Below, one piece after another: positions 8,911 through 16,875 of a stretch of DNA of 64,000 nucleotides. Position 1 is the first letter of the stretch, and each line of letters opens with the position of its first letter. Source of the stretch: Verrucomicrobiota bacterium (GTDB lineage Bacteria > Verrucomicrobiota > Verrucomicrobiia > Limisphaerales > JACQFS01); contig JACQFS010000015.1 of NCBI GenBank assembly GCA_016199935.1, positions 1 through 64,000 on the forward strand, given 5' to 3'. The notes beneath the pieces were generated by a model, which was not told the DNA's origin, ran no database searches, and saw only the letters and a list, made by a program, of their open reading frames with translations. Both the position numbers and the translations under genes were made by a program.

Positions 8911-10137
8911 ATGCGCCTGTTTCGATTCCTGCCGTTCGCCGCCCTGCTCACTTCGCTCGCTTTTGCCCAATCCAACGCACCCGTCCTCATCAACAAAAAC
9001 TTCGAAGGCGGCTCGCTCGGCAAGGTGGAGAAGCTCGGCGACGCCGAGTTCCGCCTGCACGTCGAGGGGCAATGCGACGAGCGCGGGCGCAATCGCCAGG
9101 CGTCGTGGCATTTCTTCCGCATGGACAACGTCGCCGGGCGCGACCTCACGCTCACGCTCACGGACTTCGTCGGCGAATACAACGACAAGCCCGGCGCGTG
9201 CCCGATGTATGCCGAGACGATTCCCGTCTTCAGCTACGACGGCAAAACGTGGACGCACTTCCCCGCGATGGACTGGGACGACAAGGCGAAGGAAGCCACG
9301 CTGAAATTTCACGCCGAGAGCAACACGCTCTGGATCGCGCACATCCCGCCCTACACCCACGGCGATTTGCTGCGCCTGCTCGCCGACGTGGACCGGTCGC
9401 CGCACGCGCGCACCGAGGTGATCGGCAAGACCGTTCAAGGCCGCGACCTGCATCTCGTCACCGTCACCGATTTCAGCACGCCCGATGACACGAAGAAAAC
9501 CGTCTGGCTCCAGGCGCGTCAGCACGCGTGGGAGGCCGGCACGAGCTACGTGATGGAGGGCGCGTTGCGTTTCGTCACCAGCGACGACCCGCGCGCCGCC
9601 GAACTGCGCCGCAAGGTCGTCTTCAAGTTCACGCCCATGATGCACCCCGACGGCTGCGCGAATGGCTGGGTGCGTTTCAACGCGAACGGCTTCGACGTGA
9701 ACCGCCACTGGGACGAGGTGGATTTGCGCGACAAGGAGAAGCTGCGGCTCATGCCCGAGATCTGGTATGTGAAGCGCGCCGTCTTCGCGCTGCTCGATTC
9801 CGGCCGGCGCATTGACCTCATGATCAACCTGCACAACACCGAGGTCACCGAATACGTAGACACCTTCGCGGACGACGACGCCTCGCAGGCCATGATGCAG
9901 CGGCTCTACACGAATCTCGTGAAGAAAACCTCGTTCGATCCCGCGCGCAAACTCGGCATCAACAAGAACCCGTCGAACACCACCAACTCACTCTACACTG
10001 AGCGCAAGGTGCCCGTGCTGCTGATGGAGCAACGCACCGGTCGCAGCAAGAAACTTGGCCGCCAACCGACCGTCGCCGACCGCCTCCAGTTCGGCCGCGA
10101 ACTCATCGCCGTGATGGCGGAGACGGTGCTTCCCTAG
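8911..10137 (+). CDS. Secreted M14-family zinc carboxypeptidase
   Basis: Signal peptide MRLFRFLPFAALLTSLAFAQ; QARQHAWEAGTSYVMEGALRF, MMHPDGCANGWVRFNANGFDVNRHWDE, LHNTEVTEYVDTF. Confidence 0.88.
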   Translation: MRLFRFLPFAALLTSLAFAQSNAPVLINKNFEGGSLGKVEKLGDAEFRLHVEGQCDERGRNRQASWHFFRMDNVAGRDLTLTLTDFVGEYNDKPGACPMYAETIPVFSYDGKTWTHFPAMDWDDKAKEATLKFHAESNTLWIAHIPPYTHGDLLRLLADVDRSPHARTEVIGKTVQGRDLHLVTVTDFSTPDDTKKTVWLQARQHAWEAGTSYVMEGALRFVTSDDPRAAELRRKVVFKFTPMMHPDGCANGWVRFNANGFDVNRHWDEVDLRDKEKLRLMPEIWYVKRAVFALLDSGRRIDLMINLHNTEVTEYVDTFADDDASQAMMQRLYTNLVKKTSFDPARKLGINKNPSNTTNSLYTERKVPVLLMEQRTGRSKKLGRQPTVADRLQFGRELIAVMAETVLP

Positions 10138-10166
10138 CTGGTAGCAGCCGACGTAAGGAGGCTCTG
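10138..10166 (+). repeat. Stop-abutting SD repeat, copy 1
   Basis: CTGGTAGCAGCCGACGTAAGGAGGCTCTG begins directly after TAG of the M14 gene. Confidence 0.85.
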
Positions 10167-10223
10167 ACACCTTCCCTCAAAAATATCATCGGCAATTCGA
10201 GCCAGCCCCCGTAGCATTTCCCC

Positions 10224-10643
10224 ATGCCGACGAACCCGGACATTCGCTGGAAGCAACGCTTCCAAAACTTTGACCGCGCGTTCCTCCTGTTGCAGGACGC
10301 CTTGAAGGACGGGCCGGGCCGCCTCTCGCTCCTTGAGAAGCAGGGCACCATCCAGCGCTTCGAGTTTTCCTTCGAGCTGGCGTGGAAGACCGCGAAGGAT
10401 TTTCTCGAGGACGGCGGCCTCGTCATTTCACCCGTCACTCCGCGGCAGGTGCTCAAGGATGCCTTCGCGGCGAAAGTGTTGGACGATGGGCAGGTGTGGA
10501 TTGAGATGCTCGACCATCGCAATCTGCTTTCGCACACCTACGACAGCGCGGTGTTCGAGAAAGCCGTCGAAGCCATCGCGGCGCGCTACCTGCCCGCGCT
10601 CGCCGCGTTGCACCAATTCTTTCTGGCCAAAGGCGCGGAATGA
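10224..10643 (+). CDS. HEPN/HepT-like toxin (nucleotidyltransferase substrate-binding, HI0074-like)
   Basis: RNLLSHTYD matches RX4HXY; ATGA overlap with downstream nucleotidyltransferase gene. Confidence 0.85.
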   Translation: MPTNPDIRWKQRFQNFDRAFLLLQDALKDGPGRLSLLEKQGTIQRFEFSFELAWKTAKDFLEDGGLVISPVTPRQVLKDAFAAKVLDDGQVWIEMLDHRNLLSHTYDSAVFEKAVEAIAARYLPALAALHQFFLAKGAE

Positions 10644-10954
10644 CAACGCCCCCGCTCGCCCCCGCCGAACTCGCGCTGTTGCGCGGCGTCTTCCGCCGCC
10701 ATCCCGAGATCACCGCCGTCAAACTCTTCGGCTCCCGCGCCAAGGGCACGCACGCGCCGCACTCGGACGTTGACCTTGCGCTCTGGGGCGCCGTGAGCGA
10801 GTTGCAGGCCGAAGCCGTCGCGGCGGAACTCGACGAACTCACCCTGCCCTACCGCTACGACGTGAAACCGTTTGCCGCCATCAGCCTCCGCCCGCTTCGG
10901 GAGCACATCGAGCGCGTGGGCATTCCGCTCTACCCGGACACGGTGCTCGACTGA
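10640..10954 (+). CDS. MNT-type minimal nucleotidyltransferase (MntA-like antitoxin)
   Basis: VKLFGSRAKGTHAPHSDVDLALWG matches GSX10DXD. Confidence 0.88.
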   Translation: MTTPPLAPAELALLRGVFRRHPEITAVKLFGSRAKGTHAPHSDVDLALWGAVSELQAEAVAAELDELTLPYRYDVKPFAAISLRPLREHIERVGIPLYPDTVLD

Positions 10955-10983
10955 CTGGTGGCAGCCGACGTAAGGAGGCTCCA
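10955..10983 (+). repeat. Stop-abutting SD repeat, copy 2
   Basis: CTGGTGGCAGCCGACGTAAGGAGGCTCCA begins directly after TGA of the MNT gene. Confidence 0.85.
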
Positions 10984-10995
10984 ACTTTTCCGCTG

Positions 10996-11788
10996 ATGAA
11001 TTTGAGCCTCCTCACGTCGGCTGTTACCGCGCGTAGGGCTGCGACGGTCGCCGCTCTGGCACTCGCCACATTCTTGCACGCCGCCGACTCCGCGAAAGGC
11101 AAACTCGTCATCGTCGGCGGCGGCAACACGCCGGCGGGTTTGCATCGCCGAATGCTCGATCTCGCGGGCGGCACCAACGCGCGCGTGCTCGTCATCGCCC
11201 ACGCCTCGGCGGTGACGAACGCGGGCGTCGCCTCAGTCGAAGCCTTCCGCAAAGCCGGTGCCGCGCGTTTCCAACCTCACCACCACCAACGCGACCGAAG
11301 CCCTCGCCGCCGTGCGCGCGGCGGAGGTGATCTGGTTTCCCGGCGGCGAGCAGTCGCGGCAGATGGCGGAACTGAACCGCCTCGGCCTCGTGGCGGCGAT
11401 CCGCGAGCGGCACGCGACGGGCGCGGTGATCGGCGGCACCAGCGCGGGCGCGGCGGTGATGGCGAAGGTGATGATCACCGGCAGCCCGAAGAACGCGGGC
11501 GAGGTGCCGCCGCTGGCGGAGGGACTCGGCCTGTGGCCCGAGGCCATCGTGGACCAGCATTTCGTGGTGCGGAAGCGCGAGCCGCGTTTGCAGGCGGCGG
11601 TGAAGGCCAATCCAAAACTGCTGGGCGTGGGCATTGACGAATCCACCTACGTCGTGGTGAACGGAAACGGATTTGAGGTGAGCGGAAAGAGTGTGGTGAT
11701 CGTGTTCGATGGACAGATCGGATCGGGGATCAAGCGGACGGAAATGAAATCGGGCCAGAGGTATTCAATCAGTGGTGAAGCAAAATAG
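10996..11788 (+). pseudogene. Secreted cyanophycinase-like S51 peptidase, single frameshift near 11265
   Basis: Frame 1 MNLSLLTSAVTARRAATVAALALATFLHAADSAKGKLVIVGGGNTPAG...EAFRKAGAAR continues in another frame as VSNLTTTNATEALAAVRAAEVIWFPGGEQSRQM...GGTSAGAAVM. Confidence 0.75.
11004..11027 (-). repeat. SD repeat, copy 3 (inverted, inside coding sequence)
   Basis: GAGCCTCCTCACGTCGGCTGTTAC is the reverse complement (3 mismatches) of 10958-10981. Confidence 0.85.
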
Positions 11789-11825
11789 CCTTGTTCAGCC
11801 ACGACGAGCCGTTGAATCTCCTGCC

Positions 11826-12506
11826 ATGAAATCCCGGTCACTGCCGCTGCTTGTCGTCGTCTTGTCGACGGCACTTGCAGCTCGAGCGGGAGACGTGACG
11901 GGCAGGGTTGTTCTCGCAGGCACGCCGCCGCCCGAAACCAAGATTGATCTCGCCGATTTCCCTACGCTCGCGAAGAGGCACCCCAACGGTCTGACGACCC
12001 GCCGTTATCAGGTCAGTTCCGAAGGCGGGCTTCAGAATGTGCTCGTCTCCATCCGCGGCGACTTTAATGGGCGGACCTTCGAGCCGCCGAAAGCAGGTGT
12101 GGTCTTCGACCATCAAGAGGGGTGGTTCGCGCCGTATGTGATGGGAATCCAGGCCGGCCAATCGCTTGATCTGCGCCATCCATCCGACGATTTGTATCTG
12201 CAAGCGACAGCCAAAACAAACAAGGGATTCAGATACATCGGGAAAGGATCGCATATTTTCCGCATGCCTGAGACCGGCATCCGGCTCAGTTGCGAATGTC
12301 ATCTGTGGAACTTCGCGTTTCTCAGTGTGTTTGATCACCCCTTCTTCGCCGTCACAGGCCGAGACGGAAACTATCGCATCAGCGGGGTGCCGGCTGGGAC
12401 CTACGCGTTAGACGTTTATCATCCCAAGGCTGGAACTTTTTCGGCAGAAGTCGTGGTTACCGATGGCGAAGTTCGCGTGCCGGATGTTGCTGTGAAGCCG
12501 CGTTGA
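11826..12506 (+). CDS. Secreted carboxypeptidase-regulatory-like / cupredoxin-like protein
   Basis: Signal peptide MKSRSLPLLVVVLSTALAARAGDVTGRVVLAG; DGNYRISGVPAGTYALDVYHPKAGTF. Confidence 0.78.
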   Translation: MKSRSLPLLVVVLSTALAARAGDVTGRVVLAGTPPPETKIDLADFPTLAKRHPNGLTTRRYQVSSEGGLQNVLVSIRGDFNGRTFEPPKAGVVFDHQEGWFAPYVMGIQAGQSLDLRHPSDDLYLQATAKTNKGFRYIGKGSHIFRMPETGIRLSCECHLWNFAFLSVFDHPFFAVTGRDGNYRISGVPAGTYALDVYHPKAGTFSAEVVVTDGEVRVPDVAVKPR

Positions 12507-12536
12507 ACAACACTCGCGCGACCCGTTGCGGAAGTT

Positions 12537-13178
12537 TCAGCGCTTCCTGATCAAACACCGCGCCGGGGCGCCGTCACCTTTGTGGAACTTGATCGGCAGG
12601 CAGATGAGGTCGTAGTTGCCGGGTTTCACGTGCTCGAAGTTCAGGCCCTCGATGATCCACACCTCGGCGCCGAGCAGCACGTGGTGCGTCTCGATGCCGT
12701 CCTGGTAGAAGCCGCCCACGCTGAAGTAATCCACGCCCACGGTCTGCACGCCGCAGTCCACGAGGTATTGCGCGCCTTCCTTGGCGATGTAGATGAAGTC
12801 CTTGTCGAAGGATTTTTTCCTCCAGCTCCCGGCGGAGTTGCGCGTCTTGAAGAGCAGGCGTTCGCCTTTGCGCGGCTTGAGCTTCTTCAACTCGGCGGGC
12901 TTGATGGCTTCCTTGTCGCAGATCTCCACGACGCGCGCGGGGCCGATGACGGCGTCCCACGGGAGGTCGTCCATGGTCTTGGTGCCGGGGAGGAAATGCA
13001 GCGGCGCGTCCATGTGCGTGCCGGTGTGGGAATTGAAATTGATGGCGGAGACGTTGCACACGTCGCCCTTGGCGGTGCCGAGGTGCATGGTGATGACGGT
13101 GGGCGGATTGCCCGGCCATCCGTGCATGCCGTTGGCGAGGGGGATGGAGACGTCGAGCCAGGGGGAGGGTTTGCTCAT
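12537..13178 (-). CDS. Cyclase-family protein (kynurenine-formamidase-like)
   Basis: NFNSHTGTHMDAPLHFLPG motif. Confidence 0.88.
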   Translation of the reverse strand: MSKPSPWLDVSIPLANGMHGWPGNPPTVITMHLGTAKGDVCNVSAINFNSHTGTHMDAPLHFLPGTKTMDDLPWDAVIGPARVVEICDKEAIKPAELKKLKPRKGERLLFKTRNSAGSWRKKSFDKDFIYIAKEGAQYLVDCGVQTVGVDYFSVGGFYQDGIETHHVLLGAEVWIIEGLNFEHVKPGNYDLICLPIKFHKGDGAPARCLIRKR

Positions 13179-13182
13179 AAAG

Positions 13183-13314
13183 AAATGACCAATGACAGAT
13201 GACCAATGTCCAAGGAAGTTCCAAATTTCAATGACCAGTCAGGAATCGCCACGCGCGGTTGGAATTTGAGCCTTGGGCCTTCCTTGGTCATTGGTCCTTT
13301 GACATTGGACATTC
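13183..13314. repeat. Degenerate tandem palindrome (gaccaatg type)
   Basis: aaatgaccaatgacagatgaccaatgtccaaggaagtt... vs inverted ...ccttccttggtcattggtcctttgacattggacattc. Confidence 0.75.
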
Positions 13315-13325
13315 GCGCCCCGGCG

Positions 13326-14453
13326 TCACGCGAACTCGATCACGTTCTTGATCCCCTGTGCCTTGCCGACGAGGAGTTCGCGGTGCGCGTCAATCTTGTG
13401 GCGGCCGGTGATGAGCGCCTTCACGGCGGCGGGCCAGCGCCGCTTGAATTCGCCGAGGTCATGGATCGCGTCAATGAACGCCTGCGGGCTGGCGTTCACG
13501 GTGCCGATGAGCGCCTGATTTTTCAGCGTGATGTTCCGCATCGTGCTGTCCGCGCGAATCGGGATCGCGGGCTTCTGCGCGGGGATGCCGGTGAAGATGA
13601 ACACGCCGTTGATGCCGAGCACGCGCATCACGTCGAACGACACGCTTCCCTCGCCGACGGCCTCATAGACTAGGTCAATGTTCCCGACCTTCTGAGAGAA
13701 ATCGTCCGCGCCCATCTTCACCGCCGAGATGTATTCGGCGCCGATGGATTCGGCGAGGTCGGCCTTGAAGTTCGGCTTGGGCGAGCGCGAATAGACGAAC
13801 ACCTTGAAGCCCTCGATGAGCAGCTTCATCGCACCGAGCAAGCCGATGGGCCCCGCGCCGAGCACGACGGCGGTCTTGCCGTGGCCGCGGCCTTTGCCGT
13901 CGCGGTTGTGATGTTCCCAACCGGGCACGCGCTTTTGCACGAGCCACGCCTGCGCGAGTCCCTTCTCGGCGATGGTCAGCGGCTCGGCCAGAACCGCGGC
14001 GTCGCGCAACGATTTGGGCACCGGCGTGAGATAAGCCTCCTCTTCGACGAAATACTCCGTCATGTAGCCATGGCGCTGATTGATGCCGCGCTCGGTGAAT
14101 TTCCACGTCGAACAAAAATCCTGACGGCCTTCGCGGCACGGGATGCAATTGGGATCGGGGCACGGACGACGCACGCTCGGCACCACGAGATCACCGGTTT
14201 TGAAATGCCTCACCTTCGCACCGACCTCGACCACTTCACCGAGGCACTCGTGGCCGAGCACGAGGTAGTCGTCGCCAGCGGGTGGCTGGCCGTAGGCGAA
14301 CGTGCAAATCTCGCGGTCCGTCCCGCAGATGCCGACCTCGAGGGTGCGGATGTGAACTTCGTTGTCGCGGGTGATCTGCGGGTGCGGGTGTTCGAGCTGC
14401 CGGACTTCCTTCCGGCTGGGCACCACGCCCACGGCTTTCATTGGTTGGCTCAT
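13326..14453 (-). CDS. Zinc-dependent glucose/alcohol dehydrogenase
   Basis: GICGTDREI, GHECLGEVVEVG, VVLGAGPIGLLGAMKLL. Confidence 0.88.
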   Translation of the reverse strand: MSQPMKAVGVVPSRKEVRQLEHPHPQITRDNEVHIRTLEVGICGTDREICTFAYGQPPAGDDYLVLGHECLGEVVEVGAKVRHFKTGDLVVPSVRRPCPDPNCIPCREGRQDFCSTWKFTERGINQRHGYMTEYFVEEEAYLTPVPKSLRDAAVLAEPLTIAEKGLAQAWLVQKRVPGWEHHNRDGKGRGHGKTAVVLGAGPIGLLGAMKLLIEGFKVFVYSRSPKPNFKADLAESIGAEYISAVKMGADDFSQKVGNIDLVYEAVGEGSVSFDVMRVLGINGVFIFTGIPAQKPAIPIRADSTMRNITLKNQALIGTVNASPQAFIDAIHDLGEFKRRWPAAVKALITGRHKIDAHRELLVGKAQGIKNVIEFA

Positions 14454-14636
14454 GTGATGAAATTCTCCGGCGCGTCGTCCGCCGGGAAACTGGCCCGGCA
14501 GCATAGCGAAACCGTCCGACAGGGAAACAGATTTCTTGAGTGCGAATCCGCGCCGTTTTTCTTCGCGCTTTCCTCCGCCGGTGGTCCTGCTACGGTTCGC
14601 ACGATTAAACCGCCGCCCTCACACGTCCATTCACTC

Positions 14637-15302
14637 GTGAACACATTCCGGCTCTCCGCCCTTGCTCTCCTCCTTGCGTTTCATTTCACCGCGCCGGCCG
14701 CGGAGAAAAAATCTGCCACCGACGGTGGCACGCCGATCTTCGACGGCAAATCGCTCGCGGGCTGGAAGCTCTCCGATTTCGCCACGCAGGGCGGCGCGAC
14801 CATCGAGACCGACTTCAAGGGCGGCGGCCCGGCCATCGTTGTGGACCAGGGCGAGGTGCTCAGCGGCATCACCTACACCAACGCCGTGCCGAAGGACGAT
14901 TACGAGGTCTCGCTCGAGGCGATGAAAATTTCCGGCAGCGACTTTTTCTGCGGCCTCACGTTTCCCCACCGAAAGGAATACGCCACGCTCGTGCTCGGCG
15001 GCTGGGGCGGCGGCGTGGTCGGCATCAGCAGCGTGGATGGGGCCGATGCCTCGGAAAACGAGACGACCAAATACTGCGCCTTCGAGAAGAACAAATGGTA
15101 TCGCGTCCGCGTGCGCGTGGGTGGCGACAAGATCCAGGCGTGGCTCGACGACGAGCAGATCGCCAACCTCGAAACGACGGACAAGAAAATTTCCATGCGC
15201 CCCGGCGAGATCGAAAGCGCGGTGCCGCTCAGTCTCTCGACGTATCAGACCCGCGCGGCATACCGAAATATCAGGCTGAAGAAACTGGGCGCGACCAAGT
15301 GA
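14637..15302 (+). CDS. DUF1080 (3-keto-disaccharide hydrolase-like) secreted protein
   Basis: GTG start; signal peptide; GGTPIFDGKSLAGWKLSDF ... YRNIRLKKLG. Confidence 0.85.
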   Translation: MNTFRLSALALLLAFHFTAPAAEKKSATDGGTPIFDGKSLAGWKLSDFATQGGATIETDFKGGGPAIVVDQGEVLSGITYTNAVPKDDYEVSLEAMKISGSDFFCGLTFPHRKEYATLVLGGWGGGVVGISSVDGADASENETTKYCAFEKNKWYRVRVRVGGDKIQAWLDDEQIANLETTDKKISMRPGEIESAVPLSLSTYQTRAAYRNIRLKKLGATK

Positions 15303-15310
15303 GCGTGCGC

Positions 15311-15420
15311 GCCCGAGTCCGAGCGCCGAAGGCGCGTTCCGTTGCAGCCCGGGGCGCAGTGCAGCGAAGCCCGGGGTTCGTCCGACAAACAAACCGCCAG
15401 CCCTGAAAGGGCGGCCCAAA
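15311..15420. repeat. Compound hairpin element between DUF1080 and PQQ genes
   Basis: gagcgccgaaggcgc; agcccggggcgcagtgcagcgaagcccgggg; gccctgaaagggcggc. Confidence 0.7.
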
Positions 15421-15423
15421 ATC

Positions 15424-16713
15424 ATGAAAACCAAAACCGTTTCGTTCCTCCTCTGTTTCCTCGTCGCCTCGACCGCCCTCGCCGCCAACTGGCCCGCGTG
15501 GCGCGGCCCGCTCGGCACCGGCCTCACCGAGGAGAAAAACCTCCCGACCAAGTGGAGCACCGCCGAGAACGTCAAGTGGCGCATCGCACTGCCCGAGGCC
15601 GGCAACTCCACGCCCGTCGTCTGGGGCGACCGCGTGTTCGTCACGCAGGCCGTCGGCGAAAAGCGCACGCTCATGTGCTTCAACCGCGCCGATGGCAAAC
15701 TGCTCTGGCAGGTCGGCGTGACCACGAAGGAAAAGGAACCGACGCACGCCACGAATCCCTATTGCTCCGCGTCGCCGGTGACCGATGGCGAGCGCGTCAT
15801 CGTCTCCTTCGCGTCGGACGGTTTGTTCTGCTACGACTTCACCGGCAAGGAACTCTGGCACCGCACCGATCTCGGCCGGCAGATTCACATCTGGGGCAAC
15901 GCCGCGTCGCCCGCCATCTACAGCAACCTCTGCTTCCTCAACTTCGGCCCCGGCGAGACGACCTACCTGCTCGCCGTGGACAAAAAGACAGGCAAGACCA
16001 TCTGGAAAAAGGACGAGGAGACCGGCTACGGCAAGGCACAGCCCGCCGCGGCGGATTCGGGTGAAAAGAAAAACCGCGGCAACCCGCAATACATCGGCTC
16101 ATGGACCACGCCCACGATCATGAAGGTTGAGGGCAAGGACCAGTTGCTCATGAGCTGGCCCGTGCGCCTTGCCGCTTACGACCCTGCGACCGGCAAGGAA
16201 CTCTGGACCTGCTCCGGCCTCAACCCGCTCGTTTACACCTCGCCGATTTATGAGAACGATGTCGTCGCCGCGCTTGGCGGCTTCAGCGGCACGGCCATTG
16301 GCGTGCGCGCCGGCGGCAGCGGCGACGTGACCGCCTCGCGCCGCGTGTGGCATCACCCGCGCTCGCCGCAGCGCATCGGTTCCGGCGTCGTGAAGGACGG
16401 AAAAATTTACATCCACAACGATCCCGGCACCGCGATGTGTCTCGATTTGAAAACTGGCGAGCAGGTCTGGAGCGAACGTCTCCAAGGCGCGGGCAAGACC
16501 GGCCAGAACTGGAGCAGCGTGATGTTGTCCGAGGACAAGTGCTACACCATCACGCAGGGCGGCGACTGCTTCGTGTTCCGCGCGGCTCCGAAGTTTGAAT
16601 TGATCTCCGTGAACTCGCTCGGCGAACGCAGCAACTCCTCCATCGTCCCCAGCAACGGTGAACTCTTCATCCGCACCCACGCTGCCCTCTACTGCATCGC
16701 CTCCAAGAAGTAG
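15424..16713 (+). CDS. PQQ-like beta-propeller protein
   Basis: WPAWRGPLGTGLTEEKNLPTKWSTAENVKWR...; signal peptide. Confidence 0.9.
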   Translation: MKTKTVSFLLCFLVASTALAANWPAWRGPLGTGLTEEKNLPTKWSTAENVKWRIALPEAGNSTPVVWGDRVFVTQAVGEKRTLMCFNRADGKLLWQVGVTTKEKEPTHATNPYCSASPVTDGERVIVSFASDGLFCYDFTGKELWHRTDLGRQIHIWGNAASPAIYSNLCFLNFGPGETTYLLAVDKKTGKTIWKKDEETGYGKAQPAAADSGEKKNRGNPQYIGSWTTPTIMKVEGKDQLLMSWPVRLAAYDPATGKELWTCSGLNPLVYTSPIYENDVVAALGGFSGTAIGVRAGGSGDVTASRRVWHHPRSPQRIGSGVVKDGKIYIHNDPGTAMCLDLKTGEQVWSERLQGAGKTGQNWSSVMLSEDKCYTITQGGDCFVFRAAPKFELISVNSLGERSNSSIVPSNGELFIRTHAALYCIASKK

Positions 16714-16735
16714 GTGCCGACGTAAGGAGGCTCTG
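16714..16735 (+). repeat. SD repeat, copy 4 (5'-truncated)
   Basis: GTGCCGACGTAAGGAGGCTCTG directly after TAG at 16711-16713. Confidence 0.8.
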
Positions 16736-16793
16736 ATCAAATGCGGAATGAGGAATGTGGTCTGCGGGTTTGAAAATGAATTCGACCCGAGTT

Positions 16794-16867
16794 GGTCAAG
16801 CGAATGGGGTCAGGCGAATGAAAACGAGTTTCTTTTCCCTCATTCGCCTGACCCCATTCGTTTGACC
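16794..16867. repeat. REPIN-like palindrome, copy 2
   Basis: GGTCAAGCGAATGGGGTCAGGCGAATGA / TCATTCGCCTGACCCCATTCGTTTGACC. Confidence 0.88.
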
Positions 16868-16875
16868 CTCTCGAT

